Origin: a virus
DNA length: 23,690 nt
Reading direction: 5' to 3' (one strand)
Virus record (IMG/VR): IMGVR_UViG_3300009433_000057
Coordinates: 1 to 23,690 of that record
Each line of letters opens with the position of its first letter. Positions within the stretch are counted from its first letter, which is position 1. The position numbers and the translations under genes were made by a program. This document shows positions 6,696 to 16,700 of the stretch, piece after piece. Below the pieces are notes generated by a model. It searched no databases and was not told the DNA's origin. It was given only the letters and a program-made list of their open reading frames with translations.

Positions 6696-6910
6696 CAGAT
6701 AAATTAGAGTTTGATTATTCTAAAAAGAAATATGTTGATTCGTCAACAATAGCAGAGTACTTTGGTGTCTCACCATCGACTGTACGGTTGTGGGTTAAAG
6801 AAGAACGTATCCCACGGAGTACATACATAAGGGCGGGAAGGGAAACTATCCGCTATGATCTAGCGTCCATAGAGGCGCATTTAACCCAAGGAGAACAGAA
6901 TGGCGAATGA
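6692..6910 (+). CDS. small HTH DNA-binding protein (excisionase/MerR-like), 72 aa
   Basis: Compact winged helix-turn-helix of the HTH_17/excisionase-MerR type: VDSSTIAEYFGVSPSTVRLW forms the HTH (residues about 15-34), followed by the wing (GRETIRYDL) and a short helix (IEAHL). Such proteins bind DNA as regulators or as directionality factors for integrases. No integrase is seen in the window, so a transcriptional or replication-initiation role is more likely. The start overlaps the upstream stop, and the end overlaps the start of the ssDNA-binding protein gene. It could act on the inverted repeats at 4803-4820 or 6225-6252; this is speculation. Confidence 0.85.
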   Translation: MTDKLEFDYSKKKYVDSSTIAEYFGVSPSTVRLWVKEERIPRSTYIRAGRETIRYDLASIEAHLTQGEQNGE

Positions 6911-7622
6911 AACTTTTATAATCGCAGACGTAACTGCAATGTACCCGAAGATCGATAAGACATATCGATACGATGAGAAAGCGGGTGAGAAAGGTGGTTG
7001 GGTCGAGTGCAAAGCCACCGATGCGGGCGCACAGTACAAAGTAAACTTTATTATGGAGCAGTCTGTAGCTGAAGACTTGTACACACGTATGGAGAAGATC
7101 TATGCGGGCAGTCGTAGATCAAACTGGCCTGAAGAACTAAAGGCTCCTACTGATATATTTAAGGAGACTGATGAAGGCACTTGGGAAGGGTCTGCTAATA
7201 TCAAAGGTCAGTACAGTAACAGAGTTGTACCTGTGCCAGATCAGTTTGACGCTGACGCTAATTTGTTACCAAAAGATTTTCAACTTACTAGTGGTAGCAC
7301 AGTCAATATCATGGTTGAGTTCGTACCCTATGCCATGACTAAAGAGAACTACGGTGTGTCTCTAAGACTACGTCAGGTTCAAGTTACTAAACTTGCGGAG
7401 CGTCAATCGTACAATCCGTTTAAGAAAGTTGAGGGGGGTTTCGTTGCAGGTAAAGAAACCACACCATCCTTTGGCGCACTTCCAGAAATCGAAGACGGTA
7501 TGGAAGATGTCAAGGAACCAGAGAAGGTCGTTAAAATGAAGTCTAAGGAGCAAGCTACGGCTCCTGCAACTGAAGAAGACCTTAGTGGATTAGTCAACAA
7601 ATGGGGAACCAAGAAAAAATAG
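6900..7622 (+). CDS. single-stranded DNA-binding protein (DUF2815/Enc34-like), 240 aa
   Basis: Resembles the OB-fold ssDNA-binding proteins of phages (DUF2815 or Enc34 type, related in role to T7 gp2.5). Features are an N-terminal TYRYDEKAGEKGGW region, a central beta-rich segment (TVNIMVEFVPYAM), the conserved late motif YGVSLRLRQVQVTKLAE, then YNPF and a flexible Glu/Lys/Ala-rich C-terminal tail ending in KWGTKKK. T7 gp2.5 ends in an acidic tail; here the acidic stretch (EIEDGMEDVKEPE) is about 40 residues before the end and the last residues are basic. It probably coats ssDNA at the fork and recruits the helicase and polymerase. ATG 6900 has AAGGAG at 6889-6894 for ribosome binding. Confidence 0.85.
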   Translation: MANETFIIADVTAMYPKIDKTYRYDEKAGEKGGWVECKATDAGAQYKVNFIMEQSVAEDLYTRMEKIYAGSRRSNWPEELKAPTDIFKETDEGTWEGSANIKGQYSNRVVPVPDQFDADANLLPKDFQLTSGSTVNIMVEFVPYAMTKENYGVSLRLRQVQVTKLAERQSYNPFKKVEGGFVAGKETTPSFGALPEIEDGMEDVKEPEKVVKMKSKEQATAPATEEDLSGLVNKWGTKKK

Positions 7623-7635
7623 ACTAACCACAACC

Positions 7636-7668
7636 ACGGTGGGCTTCGGGTGGGAGTCCACCGTTTTT
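7636..7668 (+). terminator. intrinsic terminator with G-rich loop
   Basis: ACGGTGG (7636-7642) pairs exactly with CCACCGT (7658-7664), leaving a 15-nt loop, and is followed by a five-T run (7664-7668). It lies between the ssDNA-binding protein gene and the primase-helicase gene, so it should reduce expression of the latter unless read-through occurs. The stem and loop carry four closely spaced G runs (7638-7639, 7641-7643, 7648-7650, 7652-7654) that could fold into a two-layer G-quadruplex instead. Confidence 0.75.
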
Positions 7669-7684
7669 ACCTGAAAGTAGCATA

Positions 7685-10462
7685 ATGAAAACAATAGACT
7701 TTTTAAAGTCAGTTTTGGGAGACAATGGACTATACTGTGCTTGGGGATTCAAAGGAAACAAAAGAGTACAGCAGTTCTACAAAACTGTAGAAGAATTAGA
7801 GACCGCTGCGTATGAATATGACACAGACGGTTATGATATATACTATGCACTAGCTACCTATAAAGAAGCGGGTGAGCAAAAATCACCGGAGATGGTGCTT
7901 GGTAGAGAACAAAGCAACGTACAAGAGATGCGTTCTTTTTTCCTAGATTTAGATTGTGGTGAGAAGAAAGATTACCCATCACAAGAGGCGGCAGTGGACG
8001 CACTACAAGAGTTTCTTGCGGAGGCTTGTCTACCTGAACCTATACTAGTCAACTCGGGAAATGGGGTACATGTATATTGGCCCTTAGATAATCCTGTGTC
8101 CCGTGATAAGTGGGAGCCAGTAGCTAACAAGCTCAAACGTGTCTGTAGGAGTTTGGGACTTAGGGCCGATCCTGTACGCACGTCCGATGCCGCTAGTATT
8201 TTACGTATACCCGCAACACATAACCATAAGAGCGATACACCTAAAGAAGTAGTCGTATATGGAGATGGTACTGAGTTAACCTCTCTTGAAGGGTTCAGCA
8301 GTGCGCTTGCGCCAGATGAAGAGGATAAGACAGACGAAGCGTATACGTTTGGTTCGGCAGAAGCATTTACTCCGCATAAGAGTAATAAAGAATACTTGTT
8401 TGAGACCATCATGCATAAGACAATGGATAACGTGGGGTGTAGTCAGCTAGGTTACATTGCATCGTATCAATCACTTGTCGATGAACCTTTATGGGTATCG
8501 GGGCTGTCTATAGCCAAACACTGTACGGATGCAGCGTATGCGACAAAGGCCATATCTGATGAGCATCCTGACTTTAACGAAGAGATGCTACAGAAGAAGC
8601 TTGAAGGTATTAGTCACAGACACACCTGTATTACCTTTGATGATAGACGCCCATATGTGTGCGGTAGCTGCCCACACTGGGGTAAGATACGATCACCGAT
8701 AGATCTTGGAGAGTATATAGTAGAGGCAGAGCCAGAGCCAGATATGCCTACGTACCCTGCTCCATACTTTAGGGGTAAGAACGGTGGTGTATATAAAAGA
8801 GTACAAGATGCCGAAGGTAATCCAGAAGATTTAGAGATATATAAAAACGATCTCTTTATAACGAAACGGCTACACGACCCTGATCAGGGAGAGATAGCTG
8901 TGTATAAACTGAAGCTACCTAAAGATGGCGTAAGAGAGTTTAGCATACCGCTAGCTTCTGTGTCGTCCACTGAAGAGTTTCGCAAGCACATGTCTGCACA
9001 GGGAGTTACATCTATGGGTGCAGGATTAAAATTATTAATGGAGTATTCTATGAGATGGGTTGATGAATTACAGGCACAAGGGGCGGCTGATAAAGCGCAC
9101 CAACAATTTGGATGGACTGATGATACACTAGAGGAGTTCGTACTGGGCGACCGACTGGTGGTAGAAACAGATATAAAGTTTAGCCCACCATCTGCAAAAA
9201 CTTCAGGGTTAGTGAGTGCATTTGTTCCTGCAGGTACTGCCGATAGACAGAAAGAACTGTTTAACTTCTACAATCAAGACGGGTTTGAGTTGCACAGGTT
9301 TATTATTGGTATGGGCTTTGGCACTGCTTTGATGCCTATGACAGGCATAAATAGTATGTTGGTTCATTTGTTTGGTGGCACAGGGGTAGGTAAGACTACG
9401 GCTCAGATGATGGCGTTATCTGTATGGGGTCACCCCGAACTTTTGATGAACCAGAGAGACGATACCTACAACGCTATGATGAACCGTGGAGAAGTCTTAC
9501 ATAACATACTGCTGTCTATGGATGAGATGACAAACATAACAGGACTAGAGTTCTCTAAGTTTGTGTATCAACTATCTGGTGGTAGACAAAAGAACAGACT
9601 GGCTGTTAGTGGAAACCAAGAAAGGACAAGAGGTAGACCGTGGGAGTTGCTTAGTGTTTCGTCAGCTAACACAAGTGCATGGGAATTACTTAGACAGGGC
9701 AAGGCCGAACCCAAAGCAGAAATGCAACGGTTACTAGAGATAGACGTGCCTAGTATGATCAAGCCTGATCCAAAGCTAAAGATTGTTACAGACGCTTTGT
9801 TTGAAGATGTAAAGAAGAACTATGGATGGTTTGCTGAAGAATACGTGCAGTGGGTGATAGCCAACAAAGCTACCGTTCGTGGTCTGATGCAACAAGCTAG
9901 ACAGAGAATAGACGAAGCAGCGGGGCTTACTTCCGAGAACAGGTTCTGGAGCGCGGGGTGTTCGGCATCTATGGTAGGACTTCTTATAGCATCTAAGTTA
10001 GGTATTGTAGATTACCCTATGGACAAACAGTTTGACTGGATCGTAGACTTGTTACGAAAGCAGCGTAATACTGTAAATGATATAGGCTCGTCTGTGACTG
10101 AGACTATGAATGACTTTATTGCAGAGCATTGGAGTAACATTCTACACATAAGAAGTAGTCAGGATAAAAGAAGTGACGGTGTAGAAGAGATAGTTATACC
10201 TGAATTTAACCCACGATCTCTGGTTGCACGGTACGAGACAGATAGAAGAAAGTTATACATTCGTCCGACACCGTTACGAGAGTGGTGCGCTAAACAGCAG
10301 CTAAACTACGCAGAGCTTGTTAAAAATTTAAAGGCAGACATGAACGCAAAGTCGAACGTAGTCGTGCGATTTGGTAAGGGTACAAAGTTTGACATCCCAC
10401 CGTGTAAAGCACTTGAATTAGACTTTAGTATTGATAGCGCAAATGAATCAGAAAGTACTTAA
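7685..10462 (+). CDS. primase-DUF927 helicase fusion, 925 aa
   Basis: A two-module replication protein. The N-terminal module (about 1-200) resembles an archaeo-eukaryotic-type primase/polymerase: FFLDLDCG with Asp88 and Asp90, NSGNGVHVYW with His129, and DPVRTSDAASILRIPATHNH with Asp162. A linker has a CxxC (Cys326, Cys329) plus Cys315 (HRHTC), probably binding zinc, followed by PHWGKIRSP. The C-terminal module matches the DUF927 helicase type: Walker A GGTGVGKTT (564-572), Walker B ILLSMDEM (608-615), and a later YQLSGGRQKNR motif. It should prime and unwind DNA at the fork. The ribosome binding site before ATG 7685 is weak (GAAAG), and the gene follows a terminator, so its level may be set separately from the upstream genes. 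Confidence 0.92.
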   Translation: MKTIDFLKSVLGDNGLYCAWGFKGNKRVQQFYKTVEELETAAYEYDTDGYDIYYALATYKEAGEQKSPEMVLGREQSNVQEMRSFFLDLDCGEKKDYPSQEAAVDALQEFLAEACLPEPILVNSGNGVHVYWPLDNPVSRDKWEPVANKLKRVCRSLGLRADPVRTSDAASILRIPATHNHKSDTPKEVVVYGDGTELTSLEGFSSALAPDEEDKTDEAYTFGSAEAFTPHKSNKEYLFETIMHKTMDNVGCSQLGYIASYQSLVDEPLWVSGLSIAKHCTDAAYATKAISDEHPDFNEEMLQKKLEGISHRHTCITFDDRRPYVCGSCPHWGKIRSPIDLGEYIVEAEPEPDMPTYPAPYFRGKNGGVYKRVQDAEGNPEDLEIYKNDLFITKRLHDPDQGEIAVYKLKLPKDGVREFSIPLASVSSTEEFRKHMSAQGVTSMGAGLKLLMEYSMRWVDELQAQGAADKAHQQFGWTDDTLEEFVLGDRLVVETDIKFSPPSAKTSGLVSAFVPAGTADRQKELFNFYNQDGFELHRFIIGMGFGTALMPMTGINSMLVHLFGGTGVGKTTAQMMALSVWGHPELLMNQRDDTYNAMMNRGEVLHNILLSMDEMTNITGLEFSKFVYQLSGGRQKNRLAVSGNQERTRGRPWELLSVSSANTSAWELLRQGKAEPKAEMQRLLEIDVPSMIKPDPKLKIVTDALFEDVKKNYGWFAEEYVQWVIANKATVRGLMQQARQRIDEAAGLTSENRFWSAGCSASMVGLLIASKLGIVDYPMDKQFDWIVDLLRKQRNTVNDIGSSVTETMNDFIAEHWSNILHIRSSQDKRSDGVEEIVIPEFNPRSLVARYETDRRKLYIRPTPLREWCAKQQLNYAELVKNLKADMNAKSNVVVRFGKGTKFDIPPCKALELDFSIDSANESEST

Positions 10463-10670
10463 AATAGATGATTTGAACCCAGATGGCGTTGGTATAAGCG
10501 TCAACTGGGAAAAAATGGCGGTAGGTTACTCTGTATTTGTACCCTGCGTGAATACAGAAAAAGCAAAAGAACAGGCCAAGAATGTTGCAAAAATGAAATA
10601 CTGGGAAATAGAAACGCGAGTTTTAGAAGAAGACGGTAAATTAGGCTTGCGTATTTGGAGAACTACATGA
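10443..10670 (+). CDS. unknown small protein, 75 aa
   Basis: Last gene of the rightward operon, overlapping the end of the primase-helicase gene by 20 nt. I do not recognise it. It has a short beta-like start (GISVNWEKMAVGYSVFVPCV), an Ala/Lys helix (NTEKAKEQAKNVAKM) and a C-terminal strand pair (IETRVLEEDGKLGLRIWR). Small phage proteins with this outline often end in Arg-Ile-Trp-Arg, as does the 113-aa protein near the left end (FRVWRL). ATG 10443 was chosen over TTG 10431; neither has a strong ribosome binding site. Function unknown. Confidence 0.65.
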   Translation: MNQKVLKIDDLNPDGVGISVNWEKMAVGYSVFVPCVNTEKAKEQAKNVAKMKYWEIETRVLEEDGKLGLRIWRTT

Positions 10671-10738
10671 TACAGGGAAGTATACAATATGTAGGGGTTT
10701 ATAAACATATTCGCGCTATAGATTGTTCTCCCAACACT

Positions 10739-10767
10739 AGCCCCTACTTTATGTAGGGGTTTTTTTT
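10739..10767 (+). terminator. strong rightward intrinsic terminator at convergent junction
   Basis: CCCCTAC (10741-10747) pairs with GTAGGGG (10753-10759) around a five-base loop (TTTAT). A and G at 10739-10740 extend the stem, and a run of eight T follows (10760-10767). It ends the rightward operon. On the opposite strand no T run follows the stem, so it is not a good terminator for the leftward operon, whose last stop codon (10768-10770) touches the T run. An extra copy of the 3' arm lies upstream at 10691-10697. Confidence 0.9.
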
Positions 10768-13700
10768 CTAATTAAAGATAGTTGGATCTCCGTATCTCTC
10801 AGCTTGTTCTACCAATATATTCTTTAACCTTGGGTTTAAAGTGAGGCCATTGTACGCCCCGGTACGTTGACGTATCCTACCACGTATAGACTTCTCTAGG
10901 TTGTCTTGTAGAATTGGATACCCCGGATAGCGTTGGTTATATTCTGCTATTCTTTCCCCTGCTCTTTGCAAACCACTAACATCTCCATCAAAATACGCTC
11001 TGGCGTACATGTTATAGATACTTCTTCTCTTTCTAAGTATAGCTTTCTGTAGCCTCATAGTTTGTGAATTTGTCGCCATTTGCGCGGAATATGCTGAAGG
11101 GCTAAACCCAAAAAACTGAGCGACTAGATGTCCATCTGCAATGTCAGCTACAATAGGCTTACCGTCCATAGTATATGCACCGCCATCTTGTGCAAACCTA
11201 GCCGCCTTCTGCATATTCTTTATAGCTGCGGGAGATATAGTCTCTATACCACGTCTTAGCTTATTCATATCTCCGTCAGCAGCACCTTCTAATATTTGAG
11301 TAGCTCCACGTCCTGTGTTTAAGGTTATACCTACAACAGGACCACCCAACTGCTCTATTGCTCTAAACAACAGAGGCCAATCTCTGTCCATCATGGAGTC
11401 TCTATATATTAGCTCACTAAGTCCAACACGAGAAGATATATTAACACCTGTAAAATAGTTTACCCCTCCTCTGTATACTCCATCATGTAGGTAGGCACGT
11501 GCCATTGTCTTTGCGTCATCGTCTTCTCCGCCGGGGTCCATTCCCATAGCAGCCATAACCGTGTCTATGACTGTTGTTGCTAATCCAAATCCGGGCATAC
11601 CGTATACCCCTGCCAAGAGACCAGACGATCCATAAATACCTGCTAATTGAAACAACGCCAGACGCCTATCCGCAGGGGAGCCTTTTGTTATCTTCATGAC
11701 CATCTCAGTAAGCATACCGATCATCGACACACCGTATCGTTTATACATGAAGATAACTGCGCCTATGTTTTTTCTACCAAGTTCGGGAGCAGCGGCTGCG
11801 GCTATACCACCGTTTGTAGTTTCTGTATCATAGACTGCATCCTGCGCGGCTTTAAGTACTAAGTCGGGGTTGGCTCTCTGCTCTGGAGATAATTTACGTA
11901 AACCTCCACGGAATGCAGCGAACAAAGCCGCTTCTCTATTTACACGTTCTGTGTGGTGTTGGATGAACCCAGTAAATTTGTTAAACTTAGACCAGAAGCC
12001 CCCCATCCTATCTACGTCTAATATCTCATGATCAAGAGATCTTTTAAACTGTCCTAGATCTACGCCAGTATCTATGAACACTTGCAGCTCTTCTGGGGTT
12101 ACATCTTGTTTGTTAAGGATACGTCTCTGTGTGTTTGTTAAGTTTCTAGGGTCCACGTTACTTATCGAGTACCCCGAGCCTACTTCAGTCTCAATAGGTT
12201 GATTGTTGGCATCTGTGCCGTAACCCATAATTGTACGAGTGCCGCCACTATTTTTCATAAGAGACATAGCACCTTTTATACCTCTCATAGTGGTTGGATA
12301 CCCATATTTAGCGCCAAGGTATGGAAGAGTAACTAGTGGTATTTGTGTCAAATTAACAAGCCCACCTGATATGTTCATACCGAGTGTCATATTAAATCCA
12401 AAACCTGTTAAAGCTCTAGACGCCCTACTACGTTCTGGTATTGGTCCATCTTTTACTGTCTCACGTAGAGAGTTAAGAAGTTCGTTTTTGTCTATACGAT
12501 TACCACCGCTCTCGTTCATTTCTTTTTCGACTTTGCCAAGTGCTTGCTGCATCTTTGCCTTATATTTTATGTTGACAGTCTGTCGTATTAAAGACCGTGA
12601 GCGATCCGAGATAGCCTTTATAGAATCTTCATTATACCCCATACGCGCTTTGATAAGGTCACCACCCTTACGCATCCTAAACGATTGTAAGTATGATGTT
12701 TCAGGTAATGTTTTAAGTATGACATCAGCTATCTCGTTCTTTGTATCAGCAGATAGCTCACCACTGCTTTCTAGCTTAGACATTAATTCGTTGACAAAAG
12801 ATGCGTTTGGCGCACGTCTCATAAAACTTGTAGCGTCTAGTTCTTGTGTAGATTCTACAGCAAGTATATCGTTTAGTGCATCTGTTTCAGACATCTGAGA
12901 CATACCTTGAGTACGGGATTCGAGAGCAATCCTTGCGCTAGAACCCTCTGGAGCGTTTAGTATGTTTTGTCTAGCGTCTGCTACTATGACTTCTCTAGCT
13001 CGATCTCTGGCCTGTTCCCCTTGAAACGAGTCTGTGTACCTTTCTATGCGCCCTGTTAGTGGGTCGATAGCATTAAGAGCTAACCAATAATCGCCGGGTT
13101 CACGCTGCAATGGGGTATAAGGCTCTAACTTACCTTTTTTTATTAAGTTAGTGTAGAAAGTATCTCGTATAGCAGCCCTAGATTGTTCTGGTACGCCAGA
13201 TGCCTCTAAGCGTGTGTCTACAGCATTAATGACATCTTCTACTAAACCCTTAAACATATTCTGAGACTGATGATAAAGGCGTATAGGCTCACCCCTATCT
13301 ACGCGTTGTAGTCTCTTATAATCTTTTCGTGCTATCTCATATACTTTATACACATCAGGAGCGTACTTATCCCTAGCTTCTGTCTCTGAAAGCGCAGGAT
13401 TTACTTGATAAGAAGTACCTACGTTATTTATACGGTTCCATGCAGCTATATTCTTTTTACTAGACTTGTTAGCCCACTTAACAATCCCATCATTTACTTG
13501 ATTTACTTTATCATAACCCGACTGTAGTTCTCCGCCTGACTGGTTTACTAGATTATTTATACTTGCTGCGCTAGGTGAGAATTTCTCAGCCATTCTTGTG
13601 ACGTAATGTAGAGGAGTAGCTTTTAACACCCATCCTTTAAACGTTCCTAGTTTGTCTTGACTCCAGTCTTTAGGTGTCTGTTTTGTTAACTCATCAAATT

Positions 13701-16700
13701 TATTATACGCTGTTTCATCAAACACAGGACTGTTTGTCGTTGCGTCTTGGAACAGTCGATCTACTGCATTGGGGTTGTGAGCAATCTGAAACAATGGAGC
13801 AGCATCTCTAGAAGTCGGTGCAGGTTCCATGAGTTTATATACAAGCGGGTCTATTACTTCTAACAAAGACTTCTGTACTGGAGGTTTACCACCAAGCTCA
13901 AATCCGATCCTTTGAAATATACGGCGTACTGCTTCTAGAAGTCTTTGATAGGCTGTGCCGTATCTGTTAGGGTCTAATAGTTCAGACAGAGTAGACCGCA
14001 TCTGTTGGTTCGAAGGTAACTCAGCAACAAACTCATCAAAGTTATAGGCACTAGGAAAAGCTTCTTTGACATCGTTGTATATCTTACGAAGTGTCTGCAC
14101 AGGCGCGGATTGTGGATTGTTTGCTATATACGAAGACATAACAGCGTGACCCGCTTCATGTAGGAATGTGTGTTCTGTCGTTGGTACGTTGGTATTAAAG
14201 GTTATTGTATTTGTTTTAGGATTAAACAATCCTGCTATCTGTTCGCCTTTATTCTCAAAACGTACTTGAGTGTTCCCTGCATACTTAGCAAAAGTTTTTG
14301 CAAACATCCTAGAGGCGGGGTTTGCGTCTGCAGCATACCGTCTTAGTGCATCAGCTAAATTGTTGTCCTCTAACATAGTCATGACTGTAGGATCTAAAGG
14401 TCGATTTCGATCCGTAACAAATTGAGTGAAGAGAGCATCTTTTTTGTTAAACAAGTCTGGAAGACCTAGAGAAACGTCTCTGTCCTGAGTTAGGTCTTCG
14501 TAAGTAAGCCCTTCTCCATATAAACTCGCTAATAAATTTTTGTCTTCTCTGTACTTCGCCCGCATAGAGTTCCTTCTAAACTCTAGCTTTTCCATCGCAC
14601 GGAGAGCGTTTTCGTCATTAGCTCTGTTAGCAGTCTTAAAGTTTAATGAACGCTCTTCTGCTTTCGTGAGAAACTCTGTCCTGTCTAGTTTAGATAGCGC
14701 AGACTCTGTATCTAAATCCACTACGTCTGTGCTTAGTCCTTCTATCTCTGAAGGTAATGAGATACCAGTTGCTAGTCTTTCTTGTCTTTCTTGTTCTACT
14801 TGCTCTCTTTCTAACTGATCGTTTAGAGTATCTTTTGCTTCTGCCTCGTCTTTCTTTACTTTAGCTGCCATTGCTTCGGCTTGCGTAGGTTTGGGTTTAC
14901 CATCTCTAGTGTACGCATCTGCGAACTGAGTATCCCATTCAGCCTGTGCTGCTGCTGTCTCAGGATCACGACCAACAGGTCTAGGCTCTACATCCTGTAG
15001 TTTTGTCTTAATCTTATACTGCTTACGACTTTTTGGGTTTAGACGTTCTAATACATCAGCCTTCTGTTCGTTGTAACGTTTAGTAGCTTCTGGAGACAGG
15101 TTACTAGTAACCCACTTCTCTGCTAATTTTGCTGTGTCTTGATCGAAAGGCTCTGCAAACGCAGCGGCACGGGCGGCTTGACCCTCACCAGATTCCTTAG
15201 TTATCGACATCCCCCCAAGTGTCCCACCTACAGCCGCAGGTGCAGTATCACCTACTCTTATCTGTGTGCGTGAGGCTATCTCATCTAAAGCTGTCTCAGG
15301 TCGTTCAAACCTCTCAAAGAAAGTAAATGCGGCTTGTTCTTCAGATGTTAGAGCAACCTCATCAGGGTCGTTTTGCCGTTCGTATTTTCTTGATAATCTA
15401 TTAAGGGTTACGAGATCTTTTGTATCAAGATAGTTTTCTAGGCTTGACGCTTCTCTGTCACCAACAAGTTCATCATGGAAAGCCCCTAATTCTGGGTTTT
15501 TCTGTTTCCACCCCGCGAATTTACCAACAAGGACATCGCGTTCTGCTTGTTGCATTATCAGATCATTCTGTAACCCTGCGGGGTCGTTGGGGTCTATGAA
15601 CCTAGTGCCTTGTGGACCATTGATGGTTGTCGCCTGTGACAATAGGGTATTTGTCGTTATCTCATTAAAGTTATTCTTTTCACCTACCTTACCTGCTGCT
15701 GCAGGGGCAGGTCCATCTTTAGCCTTAGACTTGTCTGTAGCTGCTTCTATAGTGTCATCTAACTCTGCATCGCCTTTCTTACCAACCAGACCACTCATAT
15801 CTACAGATTCGTCTGTGGCTTCTTCCTCTGTCTCTTCCTCTTTCTCTTTGGCTTCTTCCTCTACACTTTGTACTTTAGCCTTATCTTTTATTTGCTCGGT
15901 TATTGTTTCTGATTTTACACCTCCAGTTGGCACACCTGATAAACGGCGTCTTGCTATTATTGCATCTATAATCTCTGGGGAGTATTTTGCATCTAGCTCC
16001 TCACGTATAAAATCTTCGCTTTGCTCTAAAACTTCTGGGTCGTTAGCGATTGCTCGTGCGGCTAGTGTATCTGCGCTATCTCCTGTTGTGTCTGTAGCAC
16101 CATCAGTAGGCAACACACCTCCTCCCACTGGTCCATCGTCAGGTGATACAATGCTTTCGGTACTCTCAGCTCCACTTCCAACCCCTTCGCCTCCAGCCAC
16201 GCTAGATTCACCACTTCCATCGCCTGTTCCAGTTCCTGCGCTGTCAGCATCATCTGCGGTGGTATCAGTGGTATCAGTTGCATCTCCTGCCTCCTGTTCT
16301 TGTACTTGACCACTTGCCGAAGCAGTGGAGCCTCCAATAGTTTCATCAAAGCTAACAGTGCCACGCGCTCGTCCGGGTCTTACTAGGTCAACTAATAATT
16401 GCACAGTACCACCTGCAGCTCCACCATAACCTGCTGCTTCTAGGTTACCTTCTCCAAGCTCTTGTTCTAGATTATATCCTTGCTCTATAAGGTTCTGCAG
16501 TACGTTTGCCGCCGCTTCTTGTGCGCCCTCCATACCACCCTGTATAAGTGCGCGTTTTATTCTGCTAAAGCCGCCTGTATTTTTTATACGTTTCATTATA
16601 GGGCCAGCAAAAGGAATAAGTTCAGTAGCACCTACACCCGCACCTTGATCGATAGCCAGATCGCGCTCGGCGTCAGTAGCACCTGCGGCTAATGCTCTTT

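Noticed and set aside
10671-10767. A tRNA or riboswitch at the convergent junction
   Set aside because: No cloverleaf or known riboswitch pattern is visible. The structure is explained by a terminator plus a repeated arm.
10739-10767. Bidirectional terminator
   Set aside because: The stem is followed by a T run only on the rightward strand; the leftward transcript has no U tract after the stem.
12239-12898. 219-aa open frame on the plus strand
   Set aside because: Antisense to the giant gene, no ribosome binding site, and a composition typical of a shadow frame.
15587-16309. 240-aa open frame on the plus strand opposite the giant gene
   Set aside because: It mirrors the repetitive acidic linker of the giant protein, giving a Ser/Pro/Val-rich product with no start signal or operon context.
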